Source of the DNA: Evansella clarkii
Lineage (GTDB): Bacteria > Bacillota > Bacilli > Bacillales > Salisediminibacteriaceae
Reading direction: 5' to 3'
Assembly (NCBI RefSeq): GCF_002019695.1
Contig: NZ_KV917376.1
Span: 4,102,974 to 4,166,973 of the forward strand
DNA length: 64,000 bases
Shown piece after piece: positions 35,441 to 44,972 of the stretch; the stretch's first letter is position 1, and each line of letters opens with the position of its first letter. Under the pieces are notes generated by a model, which saw only the letters and a program-made list of their open reading frames with translations, ran no database searches and was not told the origin of the DNA. Both the position numbers and the translations under genes were made by a program.

Positions 35441-36727
35441 TTACTTGGAATAGACACCCCGTGGCATCCCTTTTTTCATTCTGGGCTCCTTTAGCTCAGA
35501 AGCTGATCTGCCACTTTCCTGTCCTTTTTCTTTCTTCTTCTCCATAGCAGGCAGCACCTGGAATTTTACAATAGCCGCATTTATAAAAAGCAGCACAGCT
35601 GAAACGATAAAGAGGCTTCTGATTCCCGCAACCGATGCCAGCCAGCCGCCAGCGATTGGACCAATCATCGTGCCAAGATACATAAAGCTGTTGGAGAAAC
35701 CATATGCCCGGCTTTCCATTCCTTCCGGCGCCAAATGGCGTATAAGAGAGTTAATAGAAGGCAGTAAACCTCCTAAACATAAGCCCAGCAGGAACCTAAA
35801 TACGAGGAGCTGCCAGTATGACGCTACAAAAGCCTGTGGCAATGTTACCAGGGCTGCGAAAAATAAACCTGCTAACAAAACAATATGATGTCCTTTTCGG
35901 TCGCTCATCTTTCCTAAAAACGGGCTCGCCGACATATTTGCAAAACCCATCACGGACATAGCCAGGCCAGCGTAAAACGCCACGTTCTGTGCCGGCGTAA
36001 GCTCCTGAACAAACAGTGACAACAGAGGGTTCACCCCAATTAACGCAGCCTGAACGATAAAGAACACGAAAAACAATGACAGCATCGGGGATGTTGAAGC
36101 GATTTTCTTAAAATCCTGTACCGTATTCGTCTTCACGGTCTCTTCTTTTTTCTCGAAATTCTCCTTAACAAAAAACAGGACACCAAATGCTGCCACTAAA
36201 ATCACAGCTCCGGTCACATAGAAGATCATCCGGAAGCCCATTAAATCAGCCATTATCCCGCCAAAAAGAGGTCCACATATGCCTCCTGCCACAGCGCCCG
36301 CCTGGAGCATCCCTAATGAGTAACCCATTTGCTTTTTCGGTGTACTCATAGACATGAGGGCTATCGCGGCTGGAATAAAGCCGGATATCATTCCGTTAAG
36401 CAACCTTAAAAATAACAAGGACCAGGGGCCGACAGCAAAACCGGTAAGTGTCAGGACGATGGCCATACCAAATCCCGACCGAAGAATCATCAGCTTCCGC
36501 CCGCGCTTGTCAGCAAGTTTTCCCCATAAGGGAGCAAACAAAAATGCAGTTAAAAAATTAGCACCGAAGATAATTCCCGCCCAACGGCTCACCGCCTGGG
36601 GATCTGTCACACCAAGTTCCTGAAGATAAAGAGGCAAAAAGGGGATAATCATTGTCATAGCAGCCATCACAAAAAACTGGCACACCATCAGGATGTACAA
36701 ATTCCGTTTCCAGTAAGTCTTATTCAC
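35441..36727 (-). CDS. MFS multidrug exporter, DHA1 (12-TM) family
   Basis: 428 aa; twelve helices. Motif A as GKLADKRGRKLMILR, and again in the second half as GKMSDRKGHHIVLL; motif C AGGICGPLFGGI. A charged 35-residue C-terminal tail follows the last helix. GTG start behind GGAAG. The promoter has a perfect palindrome between -35 and -10, so it is probably repressed until an inducer arrives. Confidence 0.9.
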   Translation of the reverse strand: MNKTYWKRNLYILMVCQFFVMAAMTMIIPFLPLYLQELGVTDPQAVSRWAGIIFGANFLTAFLFAPLWGKLADKRGRKLMILRSGFGMAIVLTLTGFAVGPWSLLFLRLLNGMISGFIPAAIALMSMSTPKKQMGYSLGMLQAGAVAGGICGPLFGGIMADLMGFRMIFYVTGAVILVAAFGVLFFVKENFEKKEETVKTNTVQDFKKIASTSPMLSLFFVFFIVQAALIGVNPLLSLFVQELTPAQNVAFYAGLAMSVMGFANMSASPFLGKMSDRKGHHIVLLAGLFFAALVTLPQAFVASYWQLLVFRFLLGLCLGGLLPSINSLIRHLAPEGMESRAYGFSNSFMYLGTMIGPIAGGWLASVAGIRSLFIVSAVLLFINAAIVKFQVLPAMEKKKEKGQESGRSASELKEPRMKKGMPRGVYSK

Positions 36728-36754
36728 TTAAATTCACTTCCTTCGTCTATATCT

Positions 36755-36784
36755 ATTATATATTTCGTCAGACGAAGTATTCAA
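36755..36784 (-). promoter_or_regulatory. Promoter with embedded operator of the DHA1 exporter
   Basis: -35 TTGAAT and -10 TATAAT (minus strand) are 18 bp apart, and the spacer holds TTCGTCTGACGAA, a perfect 13-bp palindrome (36764-36776). Extra CTTCG half-sites lie at 36741, 36793 and 36805. Confidence 0.82.
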
Positions 36785-36874
36785 GGGAATATCCTTCGTT
36801 TTCCGAAGTTTTTAGAAAGATAGTGAAAAAGGCTTATGTTCTCACTTCGTCCGCAACACTAAATAAAATAAGAA

Positions 36875-36897
36875 AAACCAGGCATTTAGCCTGGTTC
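36875..36897 (-). terminator. Terminator after the DUF4181 gene
   Basis: AACCAGGC-atttag-GCCTGGTT class hairpin followed by T-rich sequence on the minus strand. Confidence 0.85.
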
Positions 36898-36915
36898 ATT
36901 ACTTTAAGGTTTTTA

Positions 36916-37305
36916 TCAGCTGGCAAAAGCCCCTGGTGCTGTCAGGAAGATAATAGCGAGAAAGAATACTGCCGCGAGCCAGTAATGCTCGTACTCCTTC
37001 TCCTCTCTTTTATATAACCACTCTTCAATCCCCCGTAATACCAATGACACACCCAGAAAGATAAAGAGCGGCAAAAACGCCTGTTCAGGATGTCCCTGGA
37101 AAAAATAAAAGTAACTGAAAATTAAAGCGGCGAGTAGCAGCAAATCAATGGTTAAAAACAGCTTGTGCCGGTTATTGGTGATTAGTTTAATCTCGAAAAA
37201 TGTTTTTTTCATACTCTGGTTTTTCTTTTTCCTCAGCATCATGTCAAAGATGATATACATAATGAACATGACCACTGCTGCACTGATTGTTAACGATTCT
37301 TCCAT
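36916..37305 (-). CDS. DUF4181-type membrane protein
   Basis: 129 aa with four hydrophobic segments (about 5-24, 50-70, 76-92, 106-127) and a basic loop RKKKNQSMKKTFF. GVSLVLRGIEEWLYKREEKEYEHYW is the conserved core of a Bacillus membrane family I place as DUF4181. Function unknown. Confidence 0.7.
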   Translation of the reverse strand: MEESLTISAAVVMFIMYIIFDMMLRKKKNQSMKKTFFEIKLITNNRHKLFLTIDLLLLAALIFSYFYFFQGHPEQAFLPLFIFLGVSLVLRGIEEWLYKREEKEYEHYWLAAVFFLAIIFLTAPGAFAS

Positions 37306-37371
37306 AATAAATCCCCCAGTTAGTCCTTTCTCTGGGCTGCCTTTTTAATCAAAAAGAATACAATCCCTCAT

Positions 37372-38736
37372 TTATCCCGCACAGGCGAGCCCTTCTTCTT
37401 TAATATCATTTACCCTTGCATCGCCAATTCCGTTGATACGCGTCAATTCATCCACCGAACCAAATGGCCGGAGATTTACCAGTTCCTCAGCACGAGCTTC
37501 CCCAATATGGATAATCTCCGTGAGGTCAGCTGTGGAAGCAGAATTGATATCAATACAGCTTCCGGAAGAGGCTGCTGTGCCTTCTGTTTCACCCTCTGAC
37601 TGGTTTTCTTCAGCCGTTTCCTCCTCAGATTCACTTTCTGTTCCGGCTGCTGCCACATTCCCGCTGTCTTCGGTGGAGACAGAATACGATTCCCCGTCGG
37701 TACGTACGATAATATTTCCGTGAACATCTGTCCCATACAAAGGAATGTCCCTGCTGTCAAAGCGATCCACTACTTCTGAGTGGGGATGCCCGTAACTGTT
37801 TTCAGCCCCTGCACTGTAAATCCCAATTTCCGGTGAAACCACGTCCAAAAATTTAGCAGAACTCGAAGTACTTGATCCATGATGTCCAAGCTGCAGAATA
37901 TGTGCATCAAGTGGAAGAGCGCTGTTAATCATTGCCTTTTCTGCCTGCTCTTCTGCGTCTCCCGTAAACAGGAAAATAATTTCACCGTACACAACCCGAA
38001 CGGAGACACTGTCTTCGTTCAAATCACCAATGAGTTCTTCCGGATGAACAACTTCAACCAACGATGAACCAATTGTAAAGTCTTCGCCTGCCCGAGGTTC
38101 ATGATAACTTGCCTCACTGGATAATATTGCATCAAGAACCCTTTCAAAGTTCTGTGTTGTATGCTCCGCGCCTGACATCCATACTTCTTCTACTTCAAAG
38201 GCTTCAATAACTCTATCCATTTGCCCGATATGGTCAGCATGGGGATGAGTACCGATCAAAAGATCAATAGTTTCTATTTCCAGTCTTTCAAGATACGGGA
38301 CAACATCGTTTCTGTCATGCCTTCCAGTATCTACTAAAATGGTGAAATCAGGACCTTTCAGAAGTGTAGCGTCACCTTGCCCCACATCTATAAAATGAAC
38401 TTCCAGCTCACCTTCAGCCTGTGGCGGGCTGTTTCCGTTCCTGTCCTCTTCTCCATCGGCATTGTTGTCATTCTCCTCTGAAGCATTGTTGCCCGACGAT
38501 TCTGTATCCTCGTCTTCCTCCTCATTGTTGGCGGCAAAATTCTCCTTCTCCTCCTCTGCTGTACTATCCGCATCGTTATTTTCGTTATTTGCCTGAGACT
38601 CTTCTGAAGCAGAACCGCTTTCATTATTAATTAGCTGGCTGTTTTCATCAGCCTGTCCACAGGCACTGAACAGGAAGACTGCTGATAAAATCATCACCAG
38701 GTAATGATATTTAATTTTTACTGCTCTCTCACTCAT
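37372..38736 (-). CDS. ComEC-like MBL-fold lipoprotein with C-terminal helix-hairpin-helix
   Basis: 454 aa. Lipobox FSAC, a 75-residue Asp/Glu/Asn-rich linker, then a metallo-beta-lactamase domain related to the ComEC hydrolase domain (HFIDVGQGDATLL, GTHPHADHIGQM, FTGDAEEQAE, LGHHGSSTSS), a second acidic linker, and a ComEA-like helix-hairpin-helix (CIDINSASTADLTEI). Probably an exported nuclease or phosphodiesterase that binds DNA at the cell surface. Confidence 0.88.
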   Translation of the reverse strand: MSERAVKIKYHYLVMILSAVFLFSACGQADENSQLINNESGSASEESQANNENNDADSTAEEEKENFAANNEEEDEDTESSGNNASEENDNNADGEEDRNGNSPPQAEGELEVHFIDVGQGDATLLKGPDFTILVDTGRHDRNDVVPYLERLEIETIDLLIGTHPHADHIGQMDRVIEAFEVEEVWMSGAEHTTQNFERVLDAILSSEASYHEPRAGEDFTIGSSLVEVVHPEELIGDLNEDSVSVRVVYGEIIFLFTGDAEEQAEKAMINSALPLDAHILQLGHHGSSTSSSAKFLDVVSPEIGIYSAGAENSYGHPHSEVVDRFDSRDIPLYGTDVHGNIIVRTDGESYSVSTEDSGNVAAAGTESESEEETAEENQSEGETEGTAASSGSCIDINSASTADLTEIIHIGEARAEELVNLRPFGSVDELTRINGIGDARVNDIKEEGLACAG

Positions 38737-39243
38737 TCTTTCACATCCTTGCGAAATTCATATTCAGCGTTTATTTGAATCAATTTCATAATTCAAGATT
38801 TTCATCATTAACGAACATTATCTAAAATGTTACTTTGTTGTTCTATTTACACTATAGACGGATGCGTTCTGCGGGCACGGCTTCAACTAATTTTTGACGG
38901 CTGAACGCCGGAAAAATGGATTTTCAGCTTCTCATGCTTTTCCCGCTAGAACGAGCATCTTCTTCACGCAAATGCATCGAGTTATCTCGACAGATACTCT
39001 ACGGAGCTAATCTGGCAGAGGAAGGGACAGTCACCGCCGTCTTACGTTGCAATCGAAAAGTAATGTTCTTCTTTTTTATGCAAAGTCTATATATGAAATT
39101 CATTCATTTATAAAAAACTCCTATGTGCTAGTTTAACAGATTAGCAGGGGTGATTTGTTAAATATTTGTAAATTCCCATTAGAATTAACTTTGGGTGATT
39201 ATATGTTCCTTGGTATTATGCAACATGGAGTGGGGATATCTCC
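38737..39243. other. Intergenic stretch; possible decayed repeat element
   Basis: No convincing gene. 38860-39050 is more GC-rich than its surroundings (GCGGGCACGGCTTCAACT, TTTTCCCGCTAGAACGAGC) and reminds me of dispersed intergenic elements in alkaliphilic bacilli; this is a weak impression. The rightward ORF at 38916 lacks a ribosome site. Confidence 0.35.
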
Positions 39244-39474
39244 CTAACTAATCAATATGTATACAGCTGTAAAAAGAACAAACAAGGATAAACAAATATT
39301 CATCAAACCCGTGGTTTTGTACTTGCTGCCCCGGGTATAATAAATTCCAGTAAAAAATAAGGAAATACCAAGTAAAAAAAGCACAGCAGGCATTAAGACA
39401 AAAATATTATTCAATAACATAAAGCCTGCGAGTAATGCGGCAAGTAAAGAAGTTACGAACCCAATAATCCGCAT
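39244..39474 (-). CDS. Small membrane protein (YczI/DUF3953-like)
   Basis: 76 aa with three hydrophobic helices (about 3-20, 24-44, 56-75) and a short basic loop TRGSKYKTTG. Similar in size and pattern to DUF3953 proteins such as YczI. AAAGGGGG ribosome site. Function unknown. Confidence 0.6.
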   Translation of the reverse strand: MRIIGFVTSLLAALLAGFMLLNNIFVLMPAVLFLLGISLFFTGIYYTRGSKYKTTGLMNICLSLFVLFTAVYILIS

Positions 39475-39671
39475 GTATTAACCCCCTTTCTTATTCTGCT
39501 GACTTATGACTTTATTGTAGCATATCGATATTTCACTTATCTTTGCAAAAAACCATTGACGTCAATACGGTATTGAAAATAAATGAACTGAAAAATCAAT
39601 CGTAAATTGATGAAACCTTCTTGTTGTATTAACAGTATATTTAATATTCTAAAGCGAAAGCCGGTGGCTGA

Positions 39672-40637
39672 ATGGTTTATCTATTACTCATCATAGGTTT
39701 TGCTCTCCTGATAAAAGGGGCTGGCTATTTTGTGGACGGTTCTTCCTCCATCGCCAGACTGCTTCATGTTTCTCCCCTCTTGATCGGGTTGACGATTGTA
39801 GCATTCGGAACGAGCTCTCCTGAAGCGGTTGTCAGTATTATTGCGGCACTGGAAGGTTCCGCCGATGTGGCCATCGGTAACGTGGTGGGAAGTAATATTT
39901 TTAACATTACTTTTGTTGTTGGTTTAACCGCTGTACTGTATCCGTTAACTGTGCAAAATGATACGATCCGAAAAGAAATCCCATTTACCCTTTTAGCAGG
40001 GACAGCTTTACTTATTTTTATCAGCGACACCTTCCTGCAGCATGCAGGAATTAATGAAATCACAAGAAGTGAAGGGCTTATTTTACTCCTGTTTTTCGCC
40101 GTGTTTCTCTATTATATATTCGAAGCTGCGCGTAAGAACCGTTCAGAAAATAAAACAGCATATCAACAGGAGGCCCCCGGCAGCAAAGAAGGCTTGACTA
40201 AGCAACTCCTGCTTACACTAGCAGGAATTACAGCGATTATTATCGGTGGTAACCTTGTTGTGAGAAGCAGTACGGAAATAGCCTATTCTTTCGGTATGAG
40301 TGAAACGTTAGTCGGTTTGACAATCGTTGCCTTAGGGACGTCGCTGCCGGAATTAGTGACTTCCATTACTGCAGCTTTAAAAAAACAGAGTGAAATAGCG
40401 CTAGGGAATATAATCGGAAGTAATATATTCAATATTTTTTTCGTCCTGGGTGCCGCTTCTGTTATAACTCCCCTGGCTGTAGACAGCAGAATATTACTGG
40501 ATGTCGTTTTCATGATTCTGTTAACGATCGTTATCCTTGTTTTTTCCCGAACCAATTACGCAGTTGGAAAATATGAAGGGTCTGTTTTAGCTGCTGCTTA
40601 TGTCATCTATCTAATATATATTATCTTAAGAAATTAG
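39672..40637 (+). CDS. Calcium/sodium antiporter, CaCA family (YrbG-like)
   Basis: 321 aa, two homologous halves of five helices. Each carries an alpha-repeat: GLTIVAFGTSSPEAVVSI and GLTIVALGTSLPELVTSI, followed by GNVVGSNIFNI and GNIIGSNIFNI. The acidic residues in the GTSxPE motifs bind the ions. Exchanges Na+ for Ca2+ (or similar) across the membrane. Full length. Confidence 0.93.
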   Translation: MVYLLLIIGFALLIKGAGYFVDGSSSIARLLHVSPLLIGLTIVAFGTSSPEAVVSIIAALEGSADVAIGNVVGSNIFNITFVVGLTAVLYPLTVQNDTIRKEIPFTLLAGTALLIFISDTFLQHAGINEITRSEGLILLLFFAVFLYYIFEAARKNRSENKTAYQQEAPGSKEGLTKQLLLTLAGITAIIIGGNLVVRSSTEIAYSFGMSETLVGLTIVALGTSLPELVTSITAALKKQSEIALGNIIGSNIFNIFFVLGAASVITPLAVDSRILLDVVFMILLTIVILVFSRTNYAVGKYEGSVLAAAYVIYLIYIILRN

Positions 40638-40643
40638 CAAATA

Positions 40644-40682
40644 AAAACCGGCTGCTGGTTGTACACCATACAGCCGGTTTTA
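40644..40682. terminator. Bidirectional terminator between the antiporter and clpE
   Basis: AAAACCGGCTG and CAGCCGGTTTT form an 11-bp stem between convergent genes. Confidence 0.9.
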
Positions 40683-40691
40683 CTTATCAGC

Positions 40692-42851
40692 TTACTTCAG
40701 TACGATTTTTCCGTCTTCCAGAGTGACGTTGATTTGTTTTACTTCACCATCCTGGTCAAGGATCAGGTCGGTAATACGGTCTTCCAGCTGCTCCTGGATT
40801 GTGCGTCGGAGCGGGCGGGCACCGAAGGCTTTATGATAGCCAAGTTCAGCCAGTTTTTCTTTTGCTTCAACCGACACTTTGATTGTCATGCCTTGTTCTG
40901 CCAGTGTTTCTTCCAGGTCACCGAGCATGAGTTCAACGATTTGAACAAGATGATCTTTGCTTAGGTGATTGAACTCTATGATTGCATCAAAACGGTTCAG
41001 AAACTCTGGTTTAAAATAGTTTGACAATGATTCAAGAACGGACTCTTCTTTTACTGATTCACTCTCCGCTCCGAAGCCTACTGTTGTTTTTTTCACTGCA
41101 CCTGCTCCAGCGTTACTTGTCATGATAATGACTGTATCTTTGAAACTTACAGTTCTGCCCTGGCTGTCTGTCAGGCGGCCGTCCTCCATAATCTGCAGGA
41201 ACATATGCTGAACATCCGGGTGAGCTTTCTCGATTTCATCAAGGAGAATGATGGAGTATGGGTTCCGGCGTACCTTTTCTGTCAGCTGGCCGGCTTCTTC
41301 GTGCCCCACATAACCAGGAGGTGAACCGATCAGCTTTGATACGGCGTGCTTTTCCATATATTCACTCATATCAAGACGAATCATAGCATCTTTTGAACCG
41401 AACATTTCTTCAGCAAGTGTTTTTGTGAGCTCTGTTTTACCCACTCCAGTTGGTCCAACGAACAGGAAGGATCCAATCGGGCGCTGTTTCGGCTTTAATC
41501 CGGCACGGGAACGGCGGACTGCCTTCGCTACTTTTTTCACAGCGTCTTCCTGGCCAATTACTTTACCGTTAAGGTTTCCAGCCAGATTTTTCATTTTTGA
41601 AGCTTCATTTTCCTGAAGCCTGCCAACTGGAATTCCTGTTTTCTTTTCAATAATGGACTGGATAACGTCCACATCAATAACAGTTTTATCCTCGTTTTTG
41701 TTTTCAAGCCGCTTCTCCAATGCTTCTTCTTCGTCTCGCAGTTTTGCAGCCACCTCATATTTTTCTTCTTTAAGGGCTGCTTCTTTCTCCTTCATGATTG
41801 CCGCCAGGCGTTCTTCCACATCACCGTTGCTTGTACCGCCAGACTTCAGGTTTATTTTTGCGCCTGCTTCGTCCAGCAGGTCAATCGCTTTATCCGGAAG
41901 GAAGCGGTCCTGAATGTAGCGGTGAGATAAAGTTACACATGCCTGGATGGCTTCATCGGTAAAATTAACTTCATGATAATCTTCGTATTTATTTTGTATC
42001 CCTTTCAGGATTTCCACTGCTTCATCTAGTGAAGGCTCGTTAACCATGACTGGCTGGAAACGGCGCTCAAGAGCAGCGTCTTTCTCAATCTGGCGGTATT
42101 CTTTCAGTGTGGTGGCACCAACTACCTGCAGCTCGCCTCTTGCAAGCGCCGGTTTAAGAATATTACCTGCATCCATGGAGCCCTCTGCAGAACCTGCACC
42201 AACTAACTGATGGATCTCGTCGATAAACAGAATAATATTCTTACGCTGCTGCAGTTCAGCGATAATCTGCTTCATTCTCTCTTCAAATTGCCCGCGAATC
42301 CCTGTATTCGCCACGAGAGAAGCAACATCAAGCAAGTAGACTTCTTTATTCAGGAGCTTGGATGGCACCTCTCCTTCACTAATCTTCAGTGCGAGACCTT
42401 CAACGATTGCTGTTTTACCAACCCCTGGTTCTCCAATCAGCACAGGATTATTTTTATTGCGGCGGTTTAGTATCTCAATGACGCGCTCAACTTCATCATC
42501 ACGGCCAATTACAGGATCGATTAATCCGGCTTTTGCCGCATAGGTTACATTTCTTCCCAGCTCATCAAGAATACCGCCTCCACGGTTGCCGCCACCCTGC
42601 TCTGTTTGTGGCGGAGGTGCCATTTGCCCGTGTGGTGCTCCCTGGCCTCCCATATGAGGCTGTCCGAACTGTTTGAAGAAATCGTTGAACAGGCTGTCAG
42701 ATAAACCTCCTCCGAATCCAGAAGGCATTTTATTTCCTGCCTTCAGTTCCTGATAGCATACATGGCAAAGCTGTAGATGATGCTTTGAATTATTAATCTG
42801 TACATTTAAGTTTACATTTGCGTGTCTTTGCTCACACATTTGGCATTTCAT
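40692..42851 (-). CDS. clpE: ATP-dependent Clp protease ATPase subunit ClpE
   Basis: 719 aa. N-terminal zinc finger (Cys3, Cys6, Cys29, Cys32), a glycine/glutamine-rich linker, AAA+ 1 ([15 protein letters not shown]), a UVR-like coiled segment ([14 protein letters not shown]), and AAA+ 2 ([15 protein letters not shown]). The zinc finger separates it from ClpC. Works with ClpP on misfolded proteins. AAGGAGG ribosome site. Two CtsR operators upstream show heat-shock repression. Confidence 0.96.
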   Translation of the reverse strand: MKCQMCEQRHANVNLNVQINNSKHHLQLCHVCYQELKAGNKMPSGFGGGLSDSLFNDFFKQFGQPHMGGQGAPHGQMAPPPQTEQGGGNRGGGILDELGRNVTYAAKAGLIDPVIGRDDEVERVIEILNRRNKNNPVLIGEPGVGKTAIVEGLALKISEGEVPSKLLNKEVYLLDVASLVANTGIRGQFEERMKQIIAELQQRKNIILFIDEIHQLVGAGSAEGSMDAGNILKPALARGELQVVGATTLKEYRQIEKDAALERRFQPVMVNEPSLDEAVEILKGIQNKYEDYHEVNFTDEAIQACVTLSHRYIQDRFLPDKAIDLLDEAGAKINLKSGGTSNGDVEERLAAIMKEKEAALKEEKYEVAAKLRDEEEALEKRLENKNEDKTVIDVDVIQSIIEKKTGIPVGRLQENEASKMKNLAGNLNGKVIGQEDAVKKVAKAVRRSRAGLKPKQRPIGSFLFVGPTGVGKTELTKTLAEEMFGSKDAMIRLDMSEYMEKHAVSKLIGSPPGYVGHEEAGQLTEKVRRNPYSIILLDEIEKAHPDVQHMFLQIMEDGRLTDSQGRTVSFKDTVIIMTSNAGAGAVKKTTVGFGAESESVKEESVLESLSNYFKPEFLNRFDAIIEFNHLSKDHLVQIVELMLGDLEETLAEQGMTIKVSVEAKEKLAELGYHKAFGARPLRRTIQEQLEDRITDLILDQDGEVKQINVTLEDGKIVLK

Positions 42852-42999
42852 AGTATCTGCCTCCTTAAAATTTATTTTGTTAGCTACTTATAATTGGATG
42901 GATATTGCATGGGGCTTCCCACACTCTTTTAACTACTGCTGCTCTCACCCGTACTGTATTTATCAGGAAAAATAAACAGTAGTTAGTACATTATTTAAC

Positions 43000-43055
43000 T
43001 TTGACTATATTTGACCTTATGCCCACATTATACTTTGACCTTTTTTGACTTTCAA
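43000..43055 (-). promoter_or_regulatory. clpE promoter with two CtsR operators
   Basis: -35 TTGAAA (43050-43055) and -10 TATAAT (43027-43032) are 17 bp apart on the minus strand. The spacer is AGTCAAAAAAGGTCAAA (43034-43050), and a second site GGTCAAATATAGTCAAA lies at 43000-43016. Both match the CtsR consensus RGTCAAA-N3-RGTCAAA. Confidence 0.93.
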
Positions 43056-43152
43056 GTATTTTGCATAAATTATTTAAAATTATTATCAATAAGGGTATAG
43101 AGAAAGAACTAATGATTTTTCCAGATAAAAATTTAGTTGAGGAGGTAATTCG

Positions 43153-43542
43153 ATGGCTAAACTATATGCAGTACTATTCAGCCTTCTTTTATTACTCGGG
43201 GCTTGTGGGACCCCTGAAGAGACAGATGAGAATGATATTATGATGGAGAATACAGACAATGAACTTACTGAAGAGGAACAGACCGGATATATCGGTGAAA
43301 TCTCTGAAATTGACGAAGATGAAAACAGAATTTTACTTGAGGGGCAGGAAACCTGGTCCGGTGATGATGTAAGCATATGGCTTACAGTAGGAGATGGGGA
43401 GATAGTCGATGAGGCTGGAGAACAATATTCTCTCAGCGATTTAAGAATAGGACTTGAAGCAGAAGCATGGGTAGAAGGGAAAGTTGAAAATTCAGATCCG
43501 CAGCAAGGAGACCTTGAACAGCTAATTATTACAAGTGAATAA
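43153..43542 (+). CDS. Lipoprotein, DUF3221 (YobA)-like
   Basis: 129 aa, GAGGAGG ribosome site. Signal MAKLYAVLFSLLLLLGAC with lipobox LGAC, acidic stretch 20-45, then a small beta domain (GYIGEISEIDEDENRILLEG ... VSIWLTVGDGEIVD ... LRIGLEAEAWVEGKVENSDP) resembling DUF3221. Followed by its own terminator. Function unknown. Confidence 0.75.
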   Translation: MAKLYAVLFSLLLLLGACGTPEETDENDIMMENTDNELTEEEQTGYIGEISEIDEDENRILLEGQETWSGDDVSIWLTVGDGEIVDEAGEQYSLSDLRIGLEAEAWVEGKVENSDPQQGDLEQLIITSE

Positions 43543-43557
43543 AGCTTTGTGTCGATA

Positions 43558-43583
43558 AAGGCTGCAATTAGATGCAGCCTTTA
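43558..43583 (+). terminator. Terminator after the DUF3221-like gene
   Basis: AAAGGCTGC-aattagat-GCAGCCTTT followed by ATTATGATTTT. Confidence 0.85.
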
Positions 43584-43593
43584 TTATGATTTT

Positions 43594-43704
43594 GCAGGTT
43601 GGTTCCTTTTCGCAAGTTGAGCACCTTTTTTCGCAGGTTGGATACCTTACTTCGCAGGTTGATCATCACAATTCTCAGGTTGGTTTCCTCTTCGCAAGTT
43701 GAAC
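43594..43704. repeat. Array of six ~21-bp units, core TCGCARGTTG
   Basis: The cores GCAGGTTG/GCAAGTTG start at 43594, 43612, 43633, 43654, 43675 (TCAGGTTG) and 43694: spacings 18, 21, 21, 21 and 19. The spacers often read RNNNCCTTTT. The full form TTCGCAAGTTGA is the reverse complement of TCAACTTGCGAA in the array at 11665-11790. Confidence 0.85.
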
Positions 43705-43821
43705 ACCTTTTTTGAACGGTTCGGTTCAGCTAATGCAGTAAAAAGGCATGGTGACTAAAGAAGGCATAACAAAAGACGGCTCCGGATGGACAAACTATTA
43801 CCGAAAACCGCCCTTCTATTT

Positions 43822-44268
43822 TTATTCTTTTAGCAAACTGTAAACTTCTTCGTCCAGCTTTTCTGCCAGTTTTGGATCATATGTTTTTTCATATTGTGCT
43901 TCGGCTGTTATTTTTCCTCCGTAGAAAATAACGTCTTTCACAGATTCCACTTCGACAGTCACTACACGGTATTTCATTGTTTTAGAAATTACGTCAGACA
44001 CAGAGCCTTTTCCTTTTACTGAAAAACAGCTCCCCGCTCCAGTCACTCCAAGAATAACATCTGGATTTTCTTCGATATTCTTTGCTGTATTGGCGTTATG
44101 GCCAACAGCAAATTTAATTGTTTTCCCGTCTTCGTGTGCAAGCAGCCAGGAGATAACACTTAAATCAGGTTCATTTGTCTCTGCATCGATAGTTACCAAT
44201 GAAACTATTTTCTCTCCCTGTAACGATTCTACTAACTCCGGACTGAGTTTTTCTTCTGCTTTTGCCAT
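43822..44268 (-). CDS. Pyridoxamine 5'-phosphate oxidase-like FMN-binding protein
   Basis: 148 aa split-barrel protein. Features: KIVSLVTIDAETNEPDLSVISWLLAHEDGKTIKFAVG near the start, then NIEENPDVILGVTG. The fold binds FMN, F420 or heme; true PNPOx substrate residues are not apparent. AGGGAGG ribosome site. No operon partners. Confidence 0.75.
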   Translation of the reverse strand: MAKAEEKLSPELVESLQGEKIVSLVTIDAETNEPDLSVISWLLAHEDGKTIKFAVGHNANTAKNIEENPDVILGVTGAGSCFSVKGKGSVSDVISKTMKYRVVTVEVESVKDVIFYGGKITAEAQYEKTYDPKLAEKLDEEVYSLLKE

Positions 44269-44385
44269 CGTATACCTCCCTGTTTTGAATCTCGTAAAAA
44301 ATATGTACTGTCCTGCTTAAAAACATTGCCGACATTAAAAGTATAACAAAATATTCAGTATTTTGCTTGTAAATAGAAGGCAGAA

Positions 44386-44422
44386 AAAAAGAGCTTCCTG
44401 GATGTCCAGGAAAACTCTTTTT
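44386..44422 (-). terminator. Terminator after the acidic-repeat lipoprotein gene
   Basis: AAAGAG-c-TTCCTGG / CCAGGAA-aa-CTCTTT stem with T/A tracts on both sides. Confidence 0.85.
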
Positions 44423-44434
44423 AAGTTTCAAAGA

Positions 44435-44731
44435 TTAGTTGTTATCTTCAGCGTCTACGTTGTTGTCAGCTGCTTCGTCGTTTTCTTCAACGTCAAGGTC
44501 AGCATCATTGTTTTCTTCTACTTCAACATCAGCATCGTTGTTTTCTTCTACTTCAACGTCAGCGTCGTTGTTTTCTTCCACTTCTACGTCAGCGTTGTTG
44601 TTCTCTTCCACTTCTACGTCAACGTTTCCGTTGTTGTCAGTGTTTTCGTTCGCATCGTTGTTACCGTTGCCGCCACAAGCAGCAAGTACTAAAACTGTTG
44701 ATAAAGATAGAGCTGTTACTAATTTTTTCAT
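44435..44731 (-). CDS. Acidic tandem-repeat lipoprotein
   Basis: 98 aa from the ATG at 44731 behind GGAGG. Signal MKKLVTALSLSTVLVLAAC with lipobox LAAC. The mature part is almost entirely Asp, Glu, Asn and Val, with four to five copies of the ten-residue unit ENNDADVEVE encoded by near-identical 30-bp DNA repeats. Lipid-anchored and extremely acidic, perhaps a cation-binding or wall-layer protein. Repeat number may vary between strains. Confidence 0.82.
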   Translation of the reverse strand: MKKLVTALSLSTVLVLAACGGNGNNDANENTDNNGNVDVEVEENNNADVEVEENNDADVEVEENNDADVEVEENNDADLDVEENDEAADNNVDAEDNN

Positions 44732-44972
44732 ATGTAATTCCTCCAAAGTAATTGAGATTTTTTTATGAAATTGGAAACTAGTCCAATAACCACAAAGATA
44801 TTTATATAACATTTTCAGCTAAACGTCAATTAAAAACTCTAAAATATTTGGAGGAATATAGAAAAATACTAGGTATTTTTACTTAAAACATAAAATTCTT
44901 ACTGTTTTAACGCGCTTTTCCTCGCTATTCTCCAACATATTATCAATTATATTAAAATAATTTTTGAGTAGT

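Noticed and set aside
38916-39113. 65-aa rightward ORF
   Set aside because: No ribosome site and an atypical composition; more likely part of a decayed intergenic element.
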